From: Terriglobia bacterium
GTDB lineage: Bacteria > Acidobacteriota > Terriglobia > Bryobacterales > Bryobacteraceae
Length of the DNA: 35,697 nt
Direction of reading: 5' to 3'
NCBI GenBank assembly: GCA_020073365.1
Contig: JAIQFL010000088.1
Coordinates: 1 to 35,697, forward strand
The notes beneath the pieces are model-generated. The model was not told the origin of the DNA, did not search any database, and was given only the letters and a program-made list of their open reading frames with translations. A program made the translations under genes and the position numbers. This document shows positions 16,595 to 25,279 of the stretch, piece by piece (position 1 is the first letter of the stretch; each line of letters starts with the position of its first letter).

Positions 16595-17239
16595 CTAACG
16601 GTTTGTTCGCAACCAGTCGGTGACTGCGGCAGACAGATCGAGAAAGGTCAGCCTGTCAGGTTCTAGCGAGAGTTCTGTGCATATGGCCGGAAGGTCGGTC
16701 CGGAACCGGCGGTAGTGCTCGACGATCTCCCCGCCACCCGGCAAACCAGCACGTTTGGAGGTAGCTTGCAGCCAGTCCCGCACCTCGCGGATCGCGCGCT
16801 CCGGGTCGGCATTGTGAGCGCGGATATCCTGGCCGGAGATGTCCGATATGAACTGCCGGTAGCGATGCAGATCGCTGTCGAGTACCAGGGTGCGCTTCTT
16901 GCTTTGATTCGCGGGTCCGAATCGCTTGCAGCCGAAGAACAGTCCGAGTTCCAGCGGCATATTAAACCGGGGCAGGCCGGTAGCAGCATCCAGCGCAACC
17001 GCCGAGAGATCGTTTATACCGAATCGGCACTCCTCGATGATTCGCTCGATCTTGGACAGGCGAAACTCCCCGGCATCGTCCTCCTCCAGGGCACAGCGAG
17101 CGACGAAGCCCAGATCATAGACGCTGAAGACAATGGCGTTGAATATCGGCCGGTAGGCGATATCGAACGGGCAGTTGATGAAGACGTCGCTACCTCTTAG
17201 ACGAGTGGTCACGGGGAAGGTAAGGATCGGACTGCACAC
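16595..17239 (-). CDS. TIR/nucleoside deoxyribosyltransferase-like protein (fold inferred)
   Basis: The protein, up to 214 residues, opens with a strand-like DVFINCPFD, then a helix (YRPIFNAIVFSVYDLGF), a charged stretch (RLSKIERIIEECRFGINDLS) and FNMPLELGLFFG. The order strand, helix, DxS, then ELG resembles TIR and nucleoside 2-deoxyribosyltransferase domains, where the ELG glutamate is catalytic. The family itself seems widespread, with conserved RFNMPLELGLF and FISDISGQDIRAH, but I cannot name it. NAD+ or nucleotide processing is inference. A GTG at 17212 may be the true start, because the first nine codons overlap the upstream DUF2188 gene. The two are in the same direction and probably one operon. 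Confidence 0.6.
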   Translation of the reverse strand: MCSPILTFPVTTRLRGSDVFINCPFDIAYRPIFNAIVFSVYDLGFVARCALEEDDAGEFRLSKIERIIEECRFGINDLSAVALDAATGLPRFNMPLELGLFFGCKRFGPANQSKKRTLVLDSDLHRYRQFISDISGQDIRAHNADPERAIREVRDWLQATSKRAGLPGGGEIVEHYRRFRTDLPAICTELSLEPDRLTFLDLSAAVTDWLRTNR

Positions 17240-17513
17240 GCTTGAGAGCCACTCTGCCGACGGCCCGCCCTATCCGCTTGGCCAGTCGGCTTTTCTTTGG
17301 AGGGTCTTGGATCCGAGTCATGCCGTGTGTTTCATGCTCACGAATCCGACCGTCTCTTCCATGAATCACGAGCTGGCCCGCAGTCTTGTCTTTGACGATT
17401 CGCCTGGCAGCCTCCACAGCTTTCCGTTGGGTTGGGAATGTTTCAGCGCTCTTGCCTTCCTTCTGAACCACCCAGCCTCCATCCGCTGGATATACGTGGA
17501 ACGTTCTTGTCAT
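17190..17513 (-). CDS. DUF2188-family protein
   Basis: The 107-residue protein carries one DUF2188 domain (residues 3-58): FHVYPADGGWVVQKEG, then FPTQRKAVEAARRIVK and QLVIHGRDGRIREHETHG. A basic tail follows (KKSRLAKRIGRAVGRVALKRV), which could bind nucleic acid. DUF2188 proteins are small, stand-alone and of unknown role. I chose ATG 17513 because the domain begins at once; the frame is open for 80 more codons but without similarity. Its end overlaps the start of the TIR-like gene by 23-50 bases, depending on that gene's start. Confidence 0.8.
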   Translation of the reverse strand: MTRTFHVYPADGGWVVQKEGKSAETFPTQRKAVEAARRIVKDKTAGQLVIHGRDGRIREHETHGMTRIQDPPKKSRLAKRIGRAVGRVALKRVQSDPYLPRDHSSKR

Positions 17514-17685
17514 AGGCGTCCGCTGATTCAATTGTAGAGCACGGCGCCCTACTTTGGACACCGCTTGACCGCGATGTCCCGTGCGTGCGTCCGCGTCTTC
17601 GCGACGTCTTAGGCGAGTTGCATGCGGAGGAGGTGGTTCACGATTTTGGACGATTCGCCGCCAATCGCGCCAAATCGCGGTCGTG

Positions 17686-17713
17686 TTCACATGTCTTAAA
17701 TACCTGATATAGT
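17686..17713 (+). promoter_or_regulatory. Promoter of the TonB-dependent receptor gene
   Basis: TTCACA (17686-17691) and TATAGT (17708-17713) are spaced by 16 bases, with an extended TGA before the -10. The predicted transcript begins near 17720, leaving a leader of about 75 bases before ATG 17795. Confidence 0.55.
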
Positions 17714-17794
17714 TTGCCGGCGCCATTGACACCGCCGCTCGCTGCGGATACACTCCCCCACAGGCTCCATCCAGATCGGCTCGGGGAGGTCATC

Positions 17795-20700
17795 ATGGGT
17801 AGCAGGCGCCACGTTCTTGCGCTGCTGGGAACGCTTCTCTTCGCTTCCGCGGTTTCGGCTCAGACCACCGAAGCGACTGTCTCTGGTACCGTGACGGACC
17901 CGTCCGGCGCGCACGTAGTGGGGGCCGCGGTCTCGGCCAGCAACCCGGCCACGGGCGTTACCTCTTCCACCCTCACCAACCAGGCGGGTGTCTACGTCTT
18001 TGCGTCATTACCTCCCGGCAAGTACCGCATCGCCGCGGAGCATCCAGGCTTTCGCAGGGCCGTGATCAGCGACGTGGACCTCGCGGTGGGATCGCAGGTC
18101 ACGGTCAACGTAGCGCTCGATCTCGGCCAGACGACGGAGTCGGTCGAGGTCAGGGCCGCGGCCACGGAGGTCAACGTCAGCAGCGCCTCCGTCGGCAGCG
18201 TGGTGGAATCGCGCAGGATTCTGGACCTTCCGCTGGTGGGCCGCAGTGCCTACGATCTGGTGGGGACCCAGCCCGGTGTCGTCATCAACGGCACCAACGG
18301 CGTCAACATCAACGGAAGCCAGACGGGCGCCATCAACTACACCACGGACGGCATCAACACCCAGGACAACCTCCTCAACGGCGCGTTCAATACCAACGTG
18401 TCCAACACGGTAAGTGTGGATCGCGTTGAGGAGTTCCGCGTGGTCACCTCGCCCGCTGACGCGGAGTACGGCCGCGGCTCGGGGCAGGTCCAGTTGATCA
18501 CCCGCGCCGGCACCAACCAATACCACGGCAGTGCCTGGGAAGAACTTCGCAACACGGACCTTAACGCCAACGATTGGTTCAGTAATCAGGCGGGCCTGAA
18601 TCCCGTCACGCACCTGCAACAGGCGCCGCGGAATATTCTGATCCGCAATCAGTTCGGCCTGCGTTTCGGCGGCCCGGTCAAACACAACAAGACCTTCTTC
18701 AATGGCATATGGGAGGAAGACCACCAGAATCAGCGGGTCGCTGTGAACCAGACTGTTTACACTCCCACCGCACTCCAGGGCCTGTACCGCTTCTTCCCGG
18801 GCGCCACCAACGCCAACGCCGCCACCATCGTTCCCACCGTGGACACCTCGGGCAACCCCGTGCAGCCACCCAACACCACCGGTCCGCTGCAGACCATCAG
18901 CATCTTTGGCCGCGACCCCAACCGCTTCGCCTCGGACCCCACCGGCATCATGGCCAAGGACCTCAGCCTGATGCCGCCCCCCAACAATTTCCTCATTGGG
19001 GATGGCCTGAACACTGCGGGCTTCCTGTGGGCCCGCCCGGTCATCAACAAGTTCCAACTCTACGAGGGGCGAATCGATCACATCTTCAGCGAAAAGCACC
19101 GGGCTTCGCTCACCTTGAACCACCAGGCCTATTACAGCCTGAACGTGGCCAACGCGCAGCCATTTCCGCAATCGCCGTCGGGCCTGGCGCCCACCGAGAC
19201 CACCCAGTTCAGCCTCTCGCTCACCAGTACGCTCCGCCCCAACCTGCTCAATGAAGTACGCATCGGCGTGTTTCGCCCGCGCGTCATCATCTGGACCGAG
19301 TACGATCCCGACGCGGGGCCCTCGGGGGTCGCGGGCCAGGGCCTTCTGCCAAAAGCCGCGGGCGTTCCGTACTACCTGGGCGTCACCGGGAACATCACCA
19401 ACCCGCTGGCTGCCCCCGGGACCACCGGGAGCAGCAACCGCATGACGCAAAACTGGCAACTGGGCGACGACGTTACGTGGATCCGGGGCCGCCACGCGTT
19501 CAAGGGCGGCGTGGTCTCGCGCTTCATCGCCAACGACGGCTACGACCTGGGGGGCGTGCTGCCCATCAGCACCGCCGGCGCGGGCGCGGTAGCGGTGCAG
19601 GGCATCAATACGATCGCCGGCATCGGGACGAACGCCGGCGGGGCGCAGAATCTGCTGCTGGACCTTACCGGTTCGATCTCCAGCGTCACCCAGACCTACA
19701 ACTCGCCCGGCGGCAAGAATCCCGCCTTTGCGGCCGGCGAGAGCCGTTATAGCGACCTGGTGACGAGCGAATACAGCGGCTACTTCAAGGACGATTTCAA
19801 GGTGACGCCCTCGTTCACTCTCAACCTGGGAGTCCGCTATGAGTGGTATGGCGTCCCTTACGACGGGTTGGGCAGGGCGGTAGCTCCTGTGGGCGGCTCA
19901 GCCGCGGTATTCGGCGCCTCCGGCACGAACCTCGGCGCCTTGTTCCAGCCGGGCGTCCTGAATGGCTCGCTCACCCGGATGCAACTCATCGGCCCCGGCA
20001 CTGACAATCCGAACACGAAGCTCTACAACAACGACAACAACAATTTCGCCCCGTTCGTCGGGTTCGCCTGGTCGCTGCCGGGGGAAGGGCCGCTGCGCGC
20101 GCTCACCGGCGGCAAGGACAAGACCGTGATCCGCGCGGGCTATGGCATCTCCTACCAGCGCGACAGCATCTACATAGCGCACATGAACGCGTCCTTCGCG
20201 CCCAATGGCCTGACCACCTCGCCCATCTTGCAATCCACGGGACTGTTGAATGTCGGCAACATCTCGCTTCCCATCCCTACTGCTGCGACGCCGCTATCCG
20301 TGGTGCCGATCGACGGTGCACGCAGCCAGGTCCTTTACCTGTTCAACAACGGCTTAGGCGACCCGTATATCCAGAATTTCAGCTTTTCCATTCAGCGCGC
20401 CCTGTCCGACAATTTGTCGCTGCGGGTGAGCTACGTGGGCAGCGCCGGCAACAAGCTGGTCCGCGCCTACGACGTGGACGAGATCAACATCCTCAACAAC
20501 GGCTTTCTCCAGGCATACCAGGCGGTCCAGGCGGGCGGCACGTCTCCGTTGATCGATTCGATGCTGGCCCCCCTCGGCCTGAACTCCACGACGGTGCGCA
20601 GCAACTCGATCTTCCAGGGCTACTTCGCCAACAACAATCCGGCGGGCCTGGCCGCGCTTCTCGAAAGCTCGTTATTGTCGGCGCCCACCGGCGGCAAGCT

Positions 20701-21613
20701 TCTGGCCCTGGCCGGGCTGCCGGTGAACTACTTCGTCGCCAACCCGCAGTTCGCCGGCGCGGTGATCACCGACAACACCGGCCACTCCACCTATCACTCG
20801 CTTCAAATCGAGCTGAACAGGCGGCTTGCCAGCGGCTTAAGCGTACAGGGCAGCTACGTGTTCAGCAAGGCCATGGGCAGCGACAGCGCGGGGGATAGCG
20901 CCATATTCTTCTCCGACTACCGCACGCTCCGCAATGAGAACCTGGACAAGGCGCTGGTGGCCTTCAACCACGCCAACGTCTTCAAGGTCAACGGCCTCTA
21001 CGAGCTGCCCTTCGGACCCGGCAAATCCTTCGGCGGTAGCTCGCACGGCGTGCTGGCGCGCGTGATCGGCGGCTGGCAAACCGGTGCGATCTTCACTTAC
21101 TTCACTGGTGCGCCCATCAGCTTCACCGGCGCCAACGGACTGAACACCTCCCTGGCCACTTCCACCGCTACCGAGGTTGGGCCGATGCCCGGCGGCAGCG
21201 TGCAAAAGGTCGGCAACGGCGTGATCTTCTTCCCCGGGATTACGCAGATCACCGACCCGTCGGTGGCCAACATCACCACCCTGGGAAATCTGCGGGCGCT
21301 CTCCGGCCTCAAGGCGATAGCCGGCGCGGATGGCACCCCGCTTCTGGTCAACGCTCTTCCCGGCCAACTGGGCGGTCTTGCCATCGGAACGGCCACCGCG
21401 CCCAGCATCTGGAGGCTCGACATGAACCTGCTCAAGCGCATCAAGATCAACGAGCGCTTTACGTTTCAGGTGGGGGCTACCGCGCAGAACATCAGCAACA
21501 CGCCGCAGTTTTCCGCGCCGAATACTTCGATCGGCAGCGCGAGTTTCGGCCGCATCACCGGCACCGCCAGCACCTATCGCATCATCGTGCTGCAATCGCG
21601 GCTGAACTTTTGA
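17795..21613 (+). CDS. Oar-like TonB-dependent receptor with carboxypeptidase-regulatory N-terminus
   Basis: The 1272-residue outer-membrane protein has a signal peptide (1 to about 22, ASAVSAQ) and a carboxypeptidase-regulatory (Ig-like) domain at about 26-105 (ATVSGTVTDPSGAHVVGAAV). A plug domain at about 125-240 includes ILDLPLVGRSAYDLV and VNINGSQTGAINYTTDG. The rest is a large beta-barrel ending in an aromatic-terminated strand (LQSRLNF), the usual outer-membrane insertion signal. Such proteins are a large acidobacterial family, thought to take up oligosaccharides or other large substrates. GGGGAGGTCATC before ATG 17795 is a strong ribosome-binding site; the frame is open 27 codons further 5'. 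It lies inside the segment bounded by the 46-bp repeats, and its last 32 bases overlap the YdcF-like gene on the other strand. Confidence 0.93.
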   Translation: MGSRRHVLALLGTLLFASAVSAQTTEATVSGTVTDPSGAHVVGAAVSASNPATGVTSSTLTNQAGVYVFASLPPGKYRIAAEHPGFRRAVISDVDLAVGSQVTVNVALDLGQTTESVEVRAAATEVNVSSASVGSVVESRRILDLPLVGRSAYDLVGTQPGVVINGTNGVNINGSQTGAINYTTDGINTQDNLLNGAFNTNVSNTVSVDRVEEFRVVTSPADAEYGRGSGQVQLITRAGTNQYHGSAWEELRNTDLNANDWFSNQAGLNPVTHLQQAPRNILIRNQFGLRFGGPVKHNKTFFNGIWEEDHQNQRVAVNQTVYTPTALQGLYRFFPGATNANAATIVPTVDTSGNPVQPPNTTGPLQTISIFGRDPNRFASDPTGIMAKDLSLMPPPNNFLIGDGLNTAGFLWARPVINKFQLYEGRIDHIFSEKHRASLTLNHQAYYSLNVANAQPFPQSPSGLAPTETTQFSLSLTSTLRPNLLNEVRIGVFRPRVIIWTEYDPDAGPSGVAGQGLLPKAAGVPYYLGVTGNITNPLAAPGTTGSSNRMTQNWQLGDDVTWIRGRHAFKGGVVSRFIANDGYDLGGVLPISTAGAGAVAVQGINTIAGIGTNAGGAQNLLLDLTGSISSVTQTYNSPGGKNPAFAAGESRYSDLVTSEYSGYFKDDFKVTPSFTLNLGVRYEWYGVPYDGLGRAVAPVGGSAAVFGASGTNLGALFQPGVLNGSLTRMQLIGPGTDNPNTKLYNNDNNNFAPFVGFAWSLPGEGPLRALTGGKDKTVIRAGYGISYQRDSIYIAHMNASFAPNGLTTSPILQSTGLLNVGNISLPIPTAATPLSVVPIDGARSQVLYLFNNGLGDPYIQNFSFSIQRALSDNLSLRVSYVGSAGNKLVRAYDVDEINILNNGFLQAYQAVQAGGTSPLIDSMLAPLGLNSTTVRSNSIFQGYFANNNPAGLAALLESSLLSAPTGGKLLALAGLPVNYFVANPQFAGAVITDNTGHSTYHSLQIELNRRLASGLSVQGSYVFSKAMGSDSAGDSAIFFSDYRTLRNENLDKALVAFNHANVFKVNGLYELPFGPGKSFGGSSHGVLARVIGGWQTGAIFTYFTGAPISFTGANGLNTSLATSTATEVGPMPGGSVQKVGNGVIFFPGITQITDPSVANITTLGNLRALSGLKAIAGADGTPLLVNALPGQLGGLAIGTATAPSIWRLDMNLLKRIKINERFTFQVGATAQNISNTPQFSAPNTSIGSASFGRITGTASTYRIIVLQSRLNF

Positions 21614-22154
21614 AGATGGTCAGGGACCCCGAACTGACGTACCGCAAGAGGTAGCCGTAGAATCCGGCCCACTCCCGAATGATGGACCAGGGATCGGTCC
21701 ACGCGAAACGGTACTCCGCCGCGGCCCCGGAAACCTCTTCCACGCCTGCCTGGCGGAGCACCAGCTTTGCGCGTGTCACGTGGTAATACTGGGTCACTAC
21801 GACGGCGGATCGCCATCCCCGCGCTTGCATGATGGCGCGCGCATGAATTGCCGTGAGGCGGGTGTTGTTTCCAGCGCGGTCGAGAATGATGGCGCTCGAG
21901 GACACGCCATTGCGCACCAAGAAACCGCGCATGACGTCCGCTTCCTGAAGCCCTTCCGCCCCACGGCCACCGCTTACCAGGATGGCTTTCGCCGCGCCCA
22001 TTCGATAGAGATCGAGAGCCCTCTCCAGGCGGCGCTCGAGTCCCGAGGATGGCTGTCCATCGGGGTGTACCTTGCTTCCGAGGACCACCGCGACGTCAGC
22101 CGGCAGAACCGGTGACCGGAACCCATCGATCAGGAGGAAGCAGGCATGGGCCAC
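21582..22154 (-). CDS. YdcF/SanA/ElyC-like (DUF218) envelope protein
   Basis: This protein of about 190 residues has the DUF218 core: ADVAVVLGSKVHPDGQPS, RLERALDLYRMG, AILVSGGRGAEG, EADVMRGFLVRNGV and VVVTQYYHVTRAKLVLRQAG. Relatives such as SanA and ElyC act in envelope integrity and lipid-carrier recycling. The first usable start is GTG 22154, yet the membrane helix begins 5' of it (RRGLWILLAWLVAHACFLLI). The extended frame has no ATG, GTG or TTG; an ATC at 22229 follows GGGGAGG by five bases. The C-terminus runs 19 residues past the point where the homologous tail at 16539-16541 has a stop. Start and end are therefore both unusual. Confidence 0.75.
   Translation of the reverse strand: MAHACFLLIDGFRSPVLPADVAVVLGSKVHPDGQPSSGLERRLERALDLYRMGAAKAILVSGGRGAEGLQEADVMRGFLVRNGVSSSAIILDRAGNNTRLTAIHARAIMQARGWRSAVVVTQYYHVTRAKLVLRQAGVEEVSGAAAEYRFAWTDPWSIIREWAGFYGYLLRYVSSGSLTIFKSSAAIAAR
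21627..21672 (+). repeat. 46-bp direct repeat, right copy (relic kinase tail)
   Basis: The plus strand reads PELTYRKR then TAG, the end of a kinase like that at 15613-16554, with no gene body before it. Differences from 16527-16572 are at 21633, 21639, 21642 and 21648, all third positions of the kinase frame. The copies are exactly 5100 bases apart. Confidence 0.88.
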
Positions 22155-22372
22155 CAGCCACGCGAGCAGAATCCACAGGCCGCGTCGGGTCCAGCGCGCC
22201 AGACGACGGATTTCGATCGTGCCTTCGATAAGAGCCTCCCCTCAACCCGGCTCGCCAGCGGGTCCAGCAAACCTTATTATGCCGGGCATGGCTGGGTGCG
22301 ATTCCTCGGGCGGAACCAATCGCCTCGGACCGGTGTCTAAATCTTCCAACGGCCCCCCGGAGAGAGCGCCAA

Positions 22373-23140
22373 ATGCTGGACGTTCGCGGACTCACGAAGA
22401 AATACAGAAACCATGCGGTGGTGGACCACGTTACGTTCACCGTCCCGCCGGGCGAAGTGACGGGCTATCTGGGTCCCAATGGATCCGGCAAGTCCACCAC
22501 GGTGAAGATGCTGGCGGGGTTGCTGCCGGCCACGTCCGGGCAGATTCTCTGGAACGGGAACGACATCCGGCACGACCTGATCGGCTTCAAGCGATGTTTG
22601 GGCTACGTGCCCGAAGAGGCCTACGTGTACCCGCACCTTTCCGGTCTGGAGTATCTCGAGCTGATCGGCCGGCTGCGCCAGTTGCCGGAACGCCTGGTGG
22701 AGCGCAAAGCCAACGAGCTGCTGCGCCTGCTGTGGTTGCACGAGTACCGGTATTCGCCGATTTCCGCCTACTCCAAAGGGATGAAGCAGCGGGTGCTGAT
22801 CGCCGGGGCCTTGCTGCACGATCCGGACCTGCTGATATTCGACGAGCCGCTTTCCGGTCTCGACATCACGTCGGCGCTGCTGCTACATGAGCTGATCGCG
22901 GAGCTGTCGCGGCGGGGCAAGACCATACTTTACATTTCGCACGTGCTGGAAGTGACGGAGAAGGTCTGTTCCCGGGTGATCATGCTGTACCAAGGCAAGG
23001 TGGTCGCCAACGACGAGGTGGGCCGCCTGCGGGACCTGATGCACTTGCCTTCGCTGGAACAGATTTTCCGCCAGCTCGCCCGGCAGGAGGACGTGGGAAG
23101 CGCCGTTCGCGAGATCGTTGCAGTCATGCAGGAGGCCTGA
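22373..23140 (+). CDS. ABC transporter ATP-binding protein
   Basis: The 255-residue ATPase has Walker A (GPNGSGKST, near residue 35), the Q-loop region GYVPEEAYVYPHLS, the signature YSKGMKQR, Walker B with the catalytic Glu (LLIFDEP), a D-loop (SGLD) and the switch His (YISH). The type is the DrrA/CcmA-like single ATPase that works with a large two-component permease. GGAGAGAG lies about 6-14 bases before ATG 22373. Its TGA overlaps the ATG of the permease gene (TGATG). The substrate is unknown. The C-terminal helical tail (RQLARQEDVGSAVREIVAVMQEA) is longer than in minimal ATPases. Confidence 0.92.
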   Translation: MLDVRGLTKKYRNHAVVDHVTFTVPPGEVTGYLGPNGSGKSTTVKMLAGLLPATSGQILWNGNDIRHDLIGFKRCLGYVPEEAYVYPHLSGLEYLELIGRLRQLPERLVERKANELLRLLWLHEYRYSPISAYSKGMKQRVLIAGALLHDPDLLIFDEPLSGLDITSALLLHELIAELSRRGKTILYISHVLEVTEKVCSRVIMLYQGKVVANDEVGRLRDLMHLPSLEQIFRQLARQEDVGSAVREIVAVMQEA

Positions 23141-24846
23141 TGAATTCCTCTTTCCGGCTGCTGGTGCGGCACTTCTTCGGGCGCTTCTTCGACAACGAGA
23201 TCGTCTCGCAAACCGCCGAGATGCGCACCAACGTGGTGCAGGCCTTGGGCCTGATTGCCGCACCCGGCATGTTCCTTCCGTTCTACATGATTCCGCAGCA
23301 TGTCCGCTTCGACCGACCGTTCGAACACGGGTGGCTGCTGATCAACGACTACTACTTCTTCGTGGTGTACTCCATGATCGTGATGGGGCTGGTGATGGTC
23401 TTCGAGTGGGACGCACTGTTCCCCGACCGCAAAGACTACCTGATCCTGACGCCGCTGCCGCTCAGCGGAAACGCGATCTTCGCCGGGAAAGTGGTTGCGC
23501 TGGTGGGCTTCCTTGGGCTATTCGTCATCGATGCCAACTTCTTCAGCGCGCTGCTGGGCCCGCTGGTTGCGGATGGCGCTGGGGTTGGCTGGTCCAAAAG
23601 GCTGATCTGGAAGTTGCTGGGCGCGCATGCTTTCGCGGTTGTCGCGAGCGGAGTTTTTGTCGCGCTGGTGTTCGCCGGGCTCCAGGGCCTGCTCATCAAT
23701 GGACTCACGGGGCGGGCCTTCCGCCGCATTTCACCGTGGGTGCAGATGGCCTCCATGGGGCTGCTCATTTCGACTCTGTTTCTGACGCCCCTGGTGAGCG
23801 ACACCCTGCAACCGCTGTTTGAACGCAATAGCCCGGTGCTGCGATTTTTTCCGCCGTTCTGGTTTCTGGCGCTGTACATGGACCTGTTGCCGGGGCAGCC
23901 GGGGGGGGCCATGTTCCACGACCTCGCGCAGTTGGCGTGGCGGGCACTGGAGGTGGCGACGGCGGTTTTCGCGGTGGCCTACCTGGCCGGATACCGGCGG
24001 CATGCTCGCCGCGTGATGGAGAGCCTGGAGACGGCGGGCGAGGGCCCCGGTTGGCTGCGCGTCCGCTTCGACCGGATGGTGAACCGGTGGCTTCTCCCTC
24101 ACCCGCTGGAACGCGCCACGTTTCACTTCATCAGCGATACGATTCTGCGCACCGCGAGGCACCGGCTTTTCCTGGCGAGCTATACCGGAATTGCGTTTGC
24201 CCTGGCTCTGCCCAGCATTGTCAAGGTGGGGGCCAAGCCGGGCGTCCCGATTGTGGTGCTTTCGTCCGCCGGTCTGCTGGCTATACCGCTGACGCTCTCG
24301 TTCTTCGCGGTGTCGGGGCTGCGCGCAGCATTCAACCTGCCGGCGGAGCTACGGGCCAACTGGATCTTCCAGGTTTGCGAGAGCGAGGAGCGCGCGGCGC
24401 ATATCCGCGCGGCGCGAAAATGGATTGTGGTGATGGGCATCGTCCCGCTGTTCCTTTTGCTGGCGCCGTTCGAATTCATTTTCCGCGGCTGGGCGCTGGC
24501 GCTCATCCATCTGAGCTTTGCCCTGGTTCTATCCGTGCTGATGCTGAACCTGCTGTTGGTGTGGTTCCGCAAAATCCCGTTCACGTGCTCGTATTTTCCG
24601 GGCAAGACCAGCATGGCGGGAATGGCGTTTCTGTACCTGGCCGGATTCGCTTTCTATAGCTGGGCCATGGCGTCGATAGAAGCCAAGCTGATCGGGGCAC
24701 CCGGCGCGCTGGTAGTCTTTTACGGGCTCGGGATCGTGGCGCTGTGGGGGCTGACGCTCCTGGAGAAGAGCCAACTGCACGTCGACGATTCGTTGATCTA
24801 CGAAGATCAGCCGGACCCGGTAGTGCGGACGCTGGAGCTGAGTTAG
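23140..24846 (+). CDS. ABC transporter permease, large polytopic type
   Basis: The 568-residue integral membrane protein has about 12 hydrophobic segments grouped in two halves, separated by a soluble loop near residues 285-335 (RRHARRVMESLETAGEG). The first is around residues 38-60 (ALGLIAAPGMFLPFYMI). It resembles ABC-2 type permeases, with no substrate-binding domain. The ATG overlaps the ATPase stop, so the two are translationally coupled and must form the transporter. Export of a lipid, drug or polysaccharide would fit ABC-2 systems, but the sequence does not tell which. A dispersed repeat follows the stop by four bases. Confidence 0.85.
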   Translation: MNSSFRLLVRHFFGRFFDNEIVSQTAEMRTNVVQALGLIAAPGMFLPFYMIPQHVRFDRPFEHGWLLINDYYFFVVYSMIVMGLVMVFEWDALFPDRKDYLILTPLPLSGNAIFAGKVVALVGFLGLFVIDANFFSALLGPLVADGAGVGWSKRLIWKLLGAHAFAVVASGVFVALVFAGLQGLLINGLTGRAFRRISPWVQMASMGLLISTLFLTPLVSDTLQPLFERNSPVLRFFPPFWFLALYMDLLPGQPGGAMFHDLAQLAWRALEVATAVFAVAYLAGYRRHARRVMESLETAGEGPGWLRVRFDRMVNRWLLPHPLERATFHFISDTILRTARHRLFLASYTGIAFALALPSIVKVGAKPGVPIVVLSSAGLLAIPLTLSFFAVSGLRAAFNLPAELRANWIFQVCESEERAAHIRAARKWIVVMGIVPLFLLLAPFEFIFRGWALALIHLSFALVLSVLMLNLLLVWFRKIPFTCSYFPGKTSMAGMAFLYLAGFAFYSWAMASIEAKLIGAPGALVVFYGLGIVALWGLTLLEKSQLHVDDSLIYEDQPDPVVRTLELS

Positions 24847-24850
24847 GGGG

Positions 24851-24885
24851 CAGACAGACGACAAAAGACGATCGTCGGTCCCACC
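24851..24885. repeat. Dispersed palindromic repeat B, copy 2
   Basis: CAGACAGACGACAAAAGACG followed by ATCGTCGGTCCCAC is the inverted counterpart of 3771-3807, with differences only in the loop and at a few stem positions. Both copies stand directly 3' of a gene on the plus strand. Confidence 0.75.
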
Positions 24886-24967
24886 GGGGAGCAGTGGGCG
24901 CATAACGAAGGATAAGGTAGACCGCCTCAATCGATGTTGAGAGAATCGCTTCTTATTCACGTCTTCA

Positions 24968-25279
24968 TTGGCCATTGGCAAACCCCATCCACGCCCGTCT
25001 CTCATCGTGTTCGTGGCGTTGCAGTCCCTCGACGTGTTGACCACCCTGATTGGTTTGCAGGTGGGCGCCTCGGAAGGCAGGACGTTCATCGGAAATCTGA
25101 TGCGGGTGGGTCCCCTCAACGCATTGCTGATTTCCAAAATCTTCGCCGTGCTTCTGGTTTCACTGGCCCTGAGGTTCAAACGGCCCCGGCTAGTCGTATT
25201 CTTGAACTATTGGTCGGCCGCGGTGGTGAGTTGGAATCTGCTCATGATTGTGATGTCAGGACTTCGCGGGAACGGCTAA
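24968..25279 (+). CDS. Small membrane protein (DUF5658-like)
   Basis: This protein of about 103 residues has three predicted membrane helices: about 12-32 (LIVFVALQSLDVLTTLIGLQVG), 48-68 (LNALLISKIFAVLLVSLALRF) and 76-97 (VVFLNYWSAAVVSWNLLMIVM). The Asp in the first helix (SLDVLTT) and the Lys in the second (ISKIF) match small DUF5658 proteins of unknown role. The start is uncertain: TTG 24968 has no ribosome-binding site, and GTG codons near 25007 would remove part of helix one. It is convergent with hemG and overlaps its 3' end by 24 bases. Confidence 0.6.
   Translation: MAIGKPHPRPSLIVFVALQSLDVLTTLIGLQVGASEGRTFIGNLMRVGPLNALLISKIFAVLLVSLALRFKRPRLVVFLNYWSAAVVSWNLLMIVMSGLRGNG

Noticed and set aside
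18008..19495. Long minus-strand frame inside the TonB receptor gene
   Set aside because: It lies wholly opposite a clear coding gene, and its translation is Val/Gly/Ala-rich with no family resemblance.
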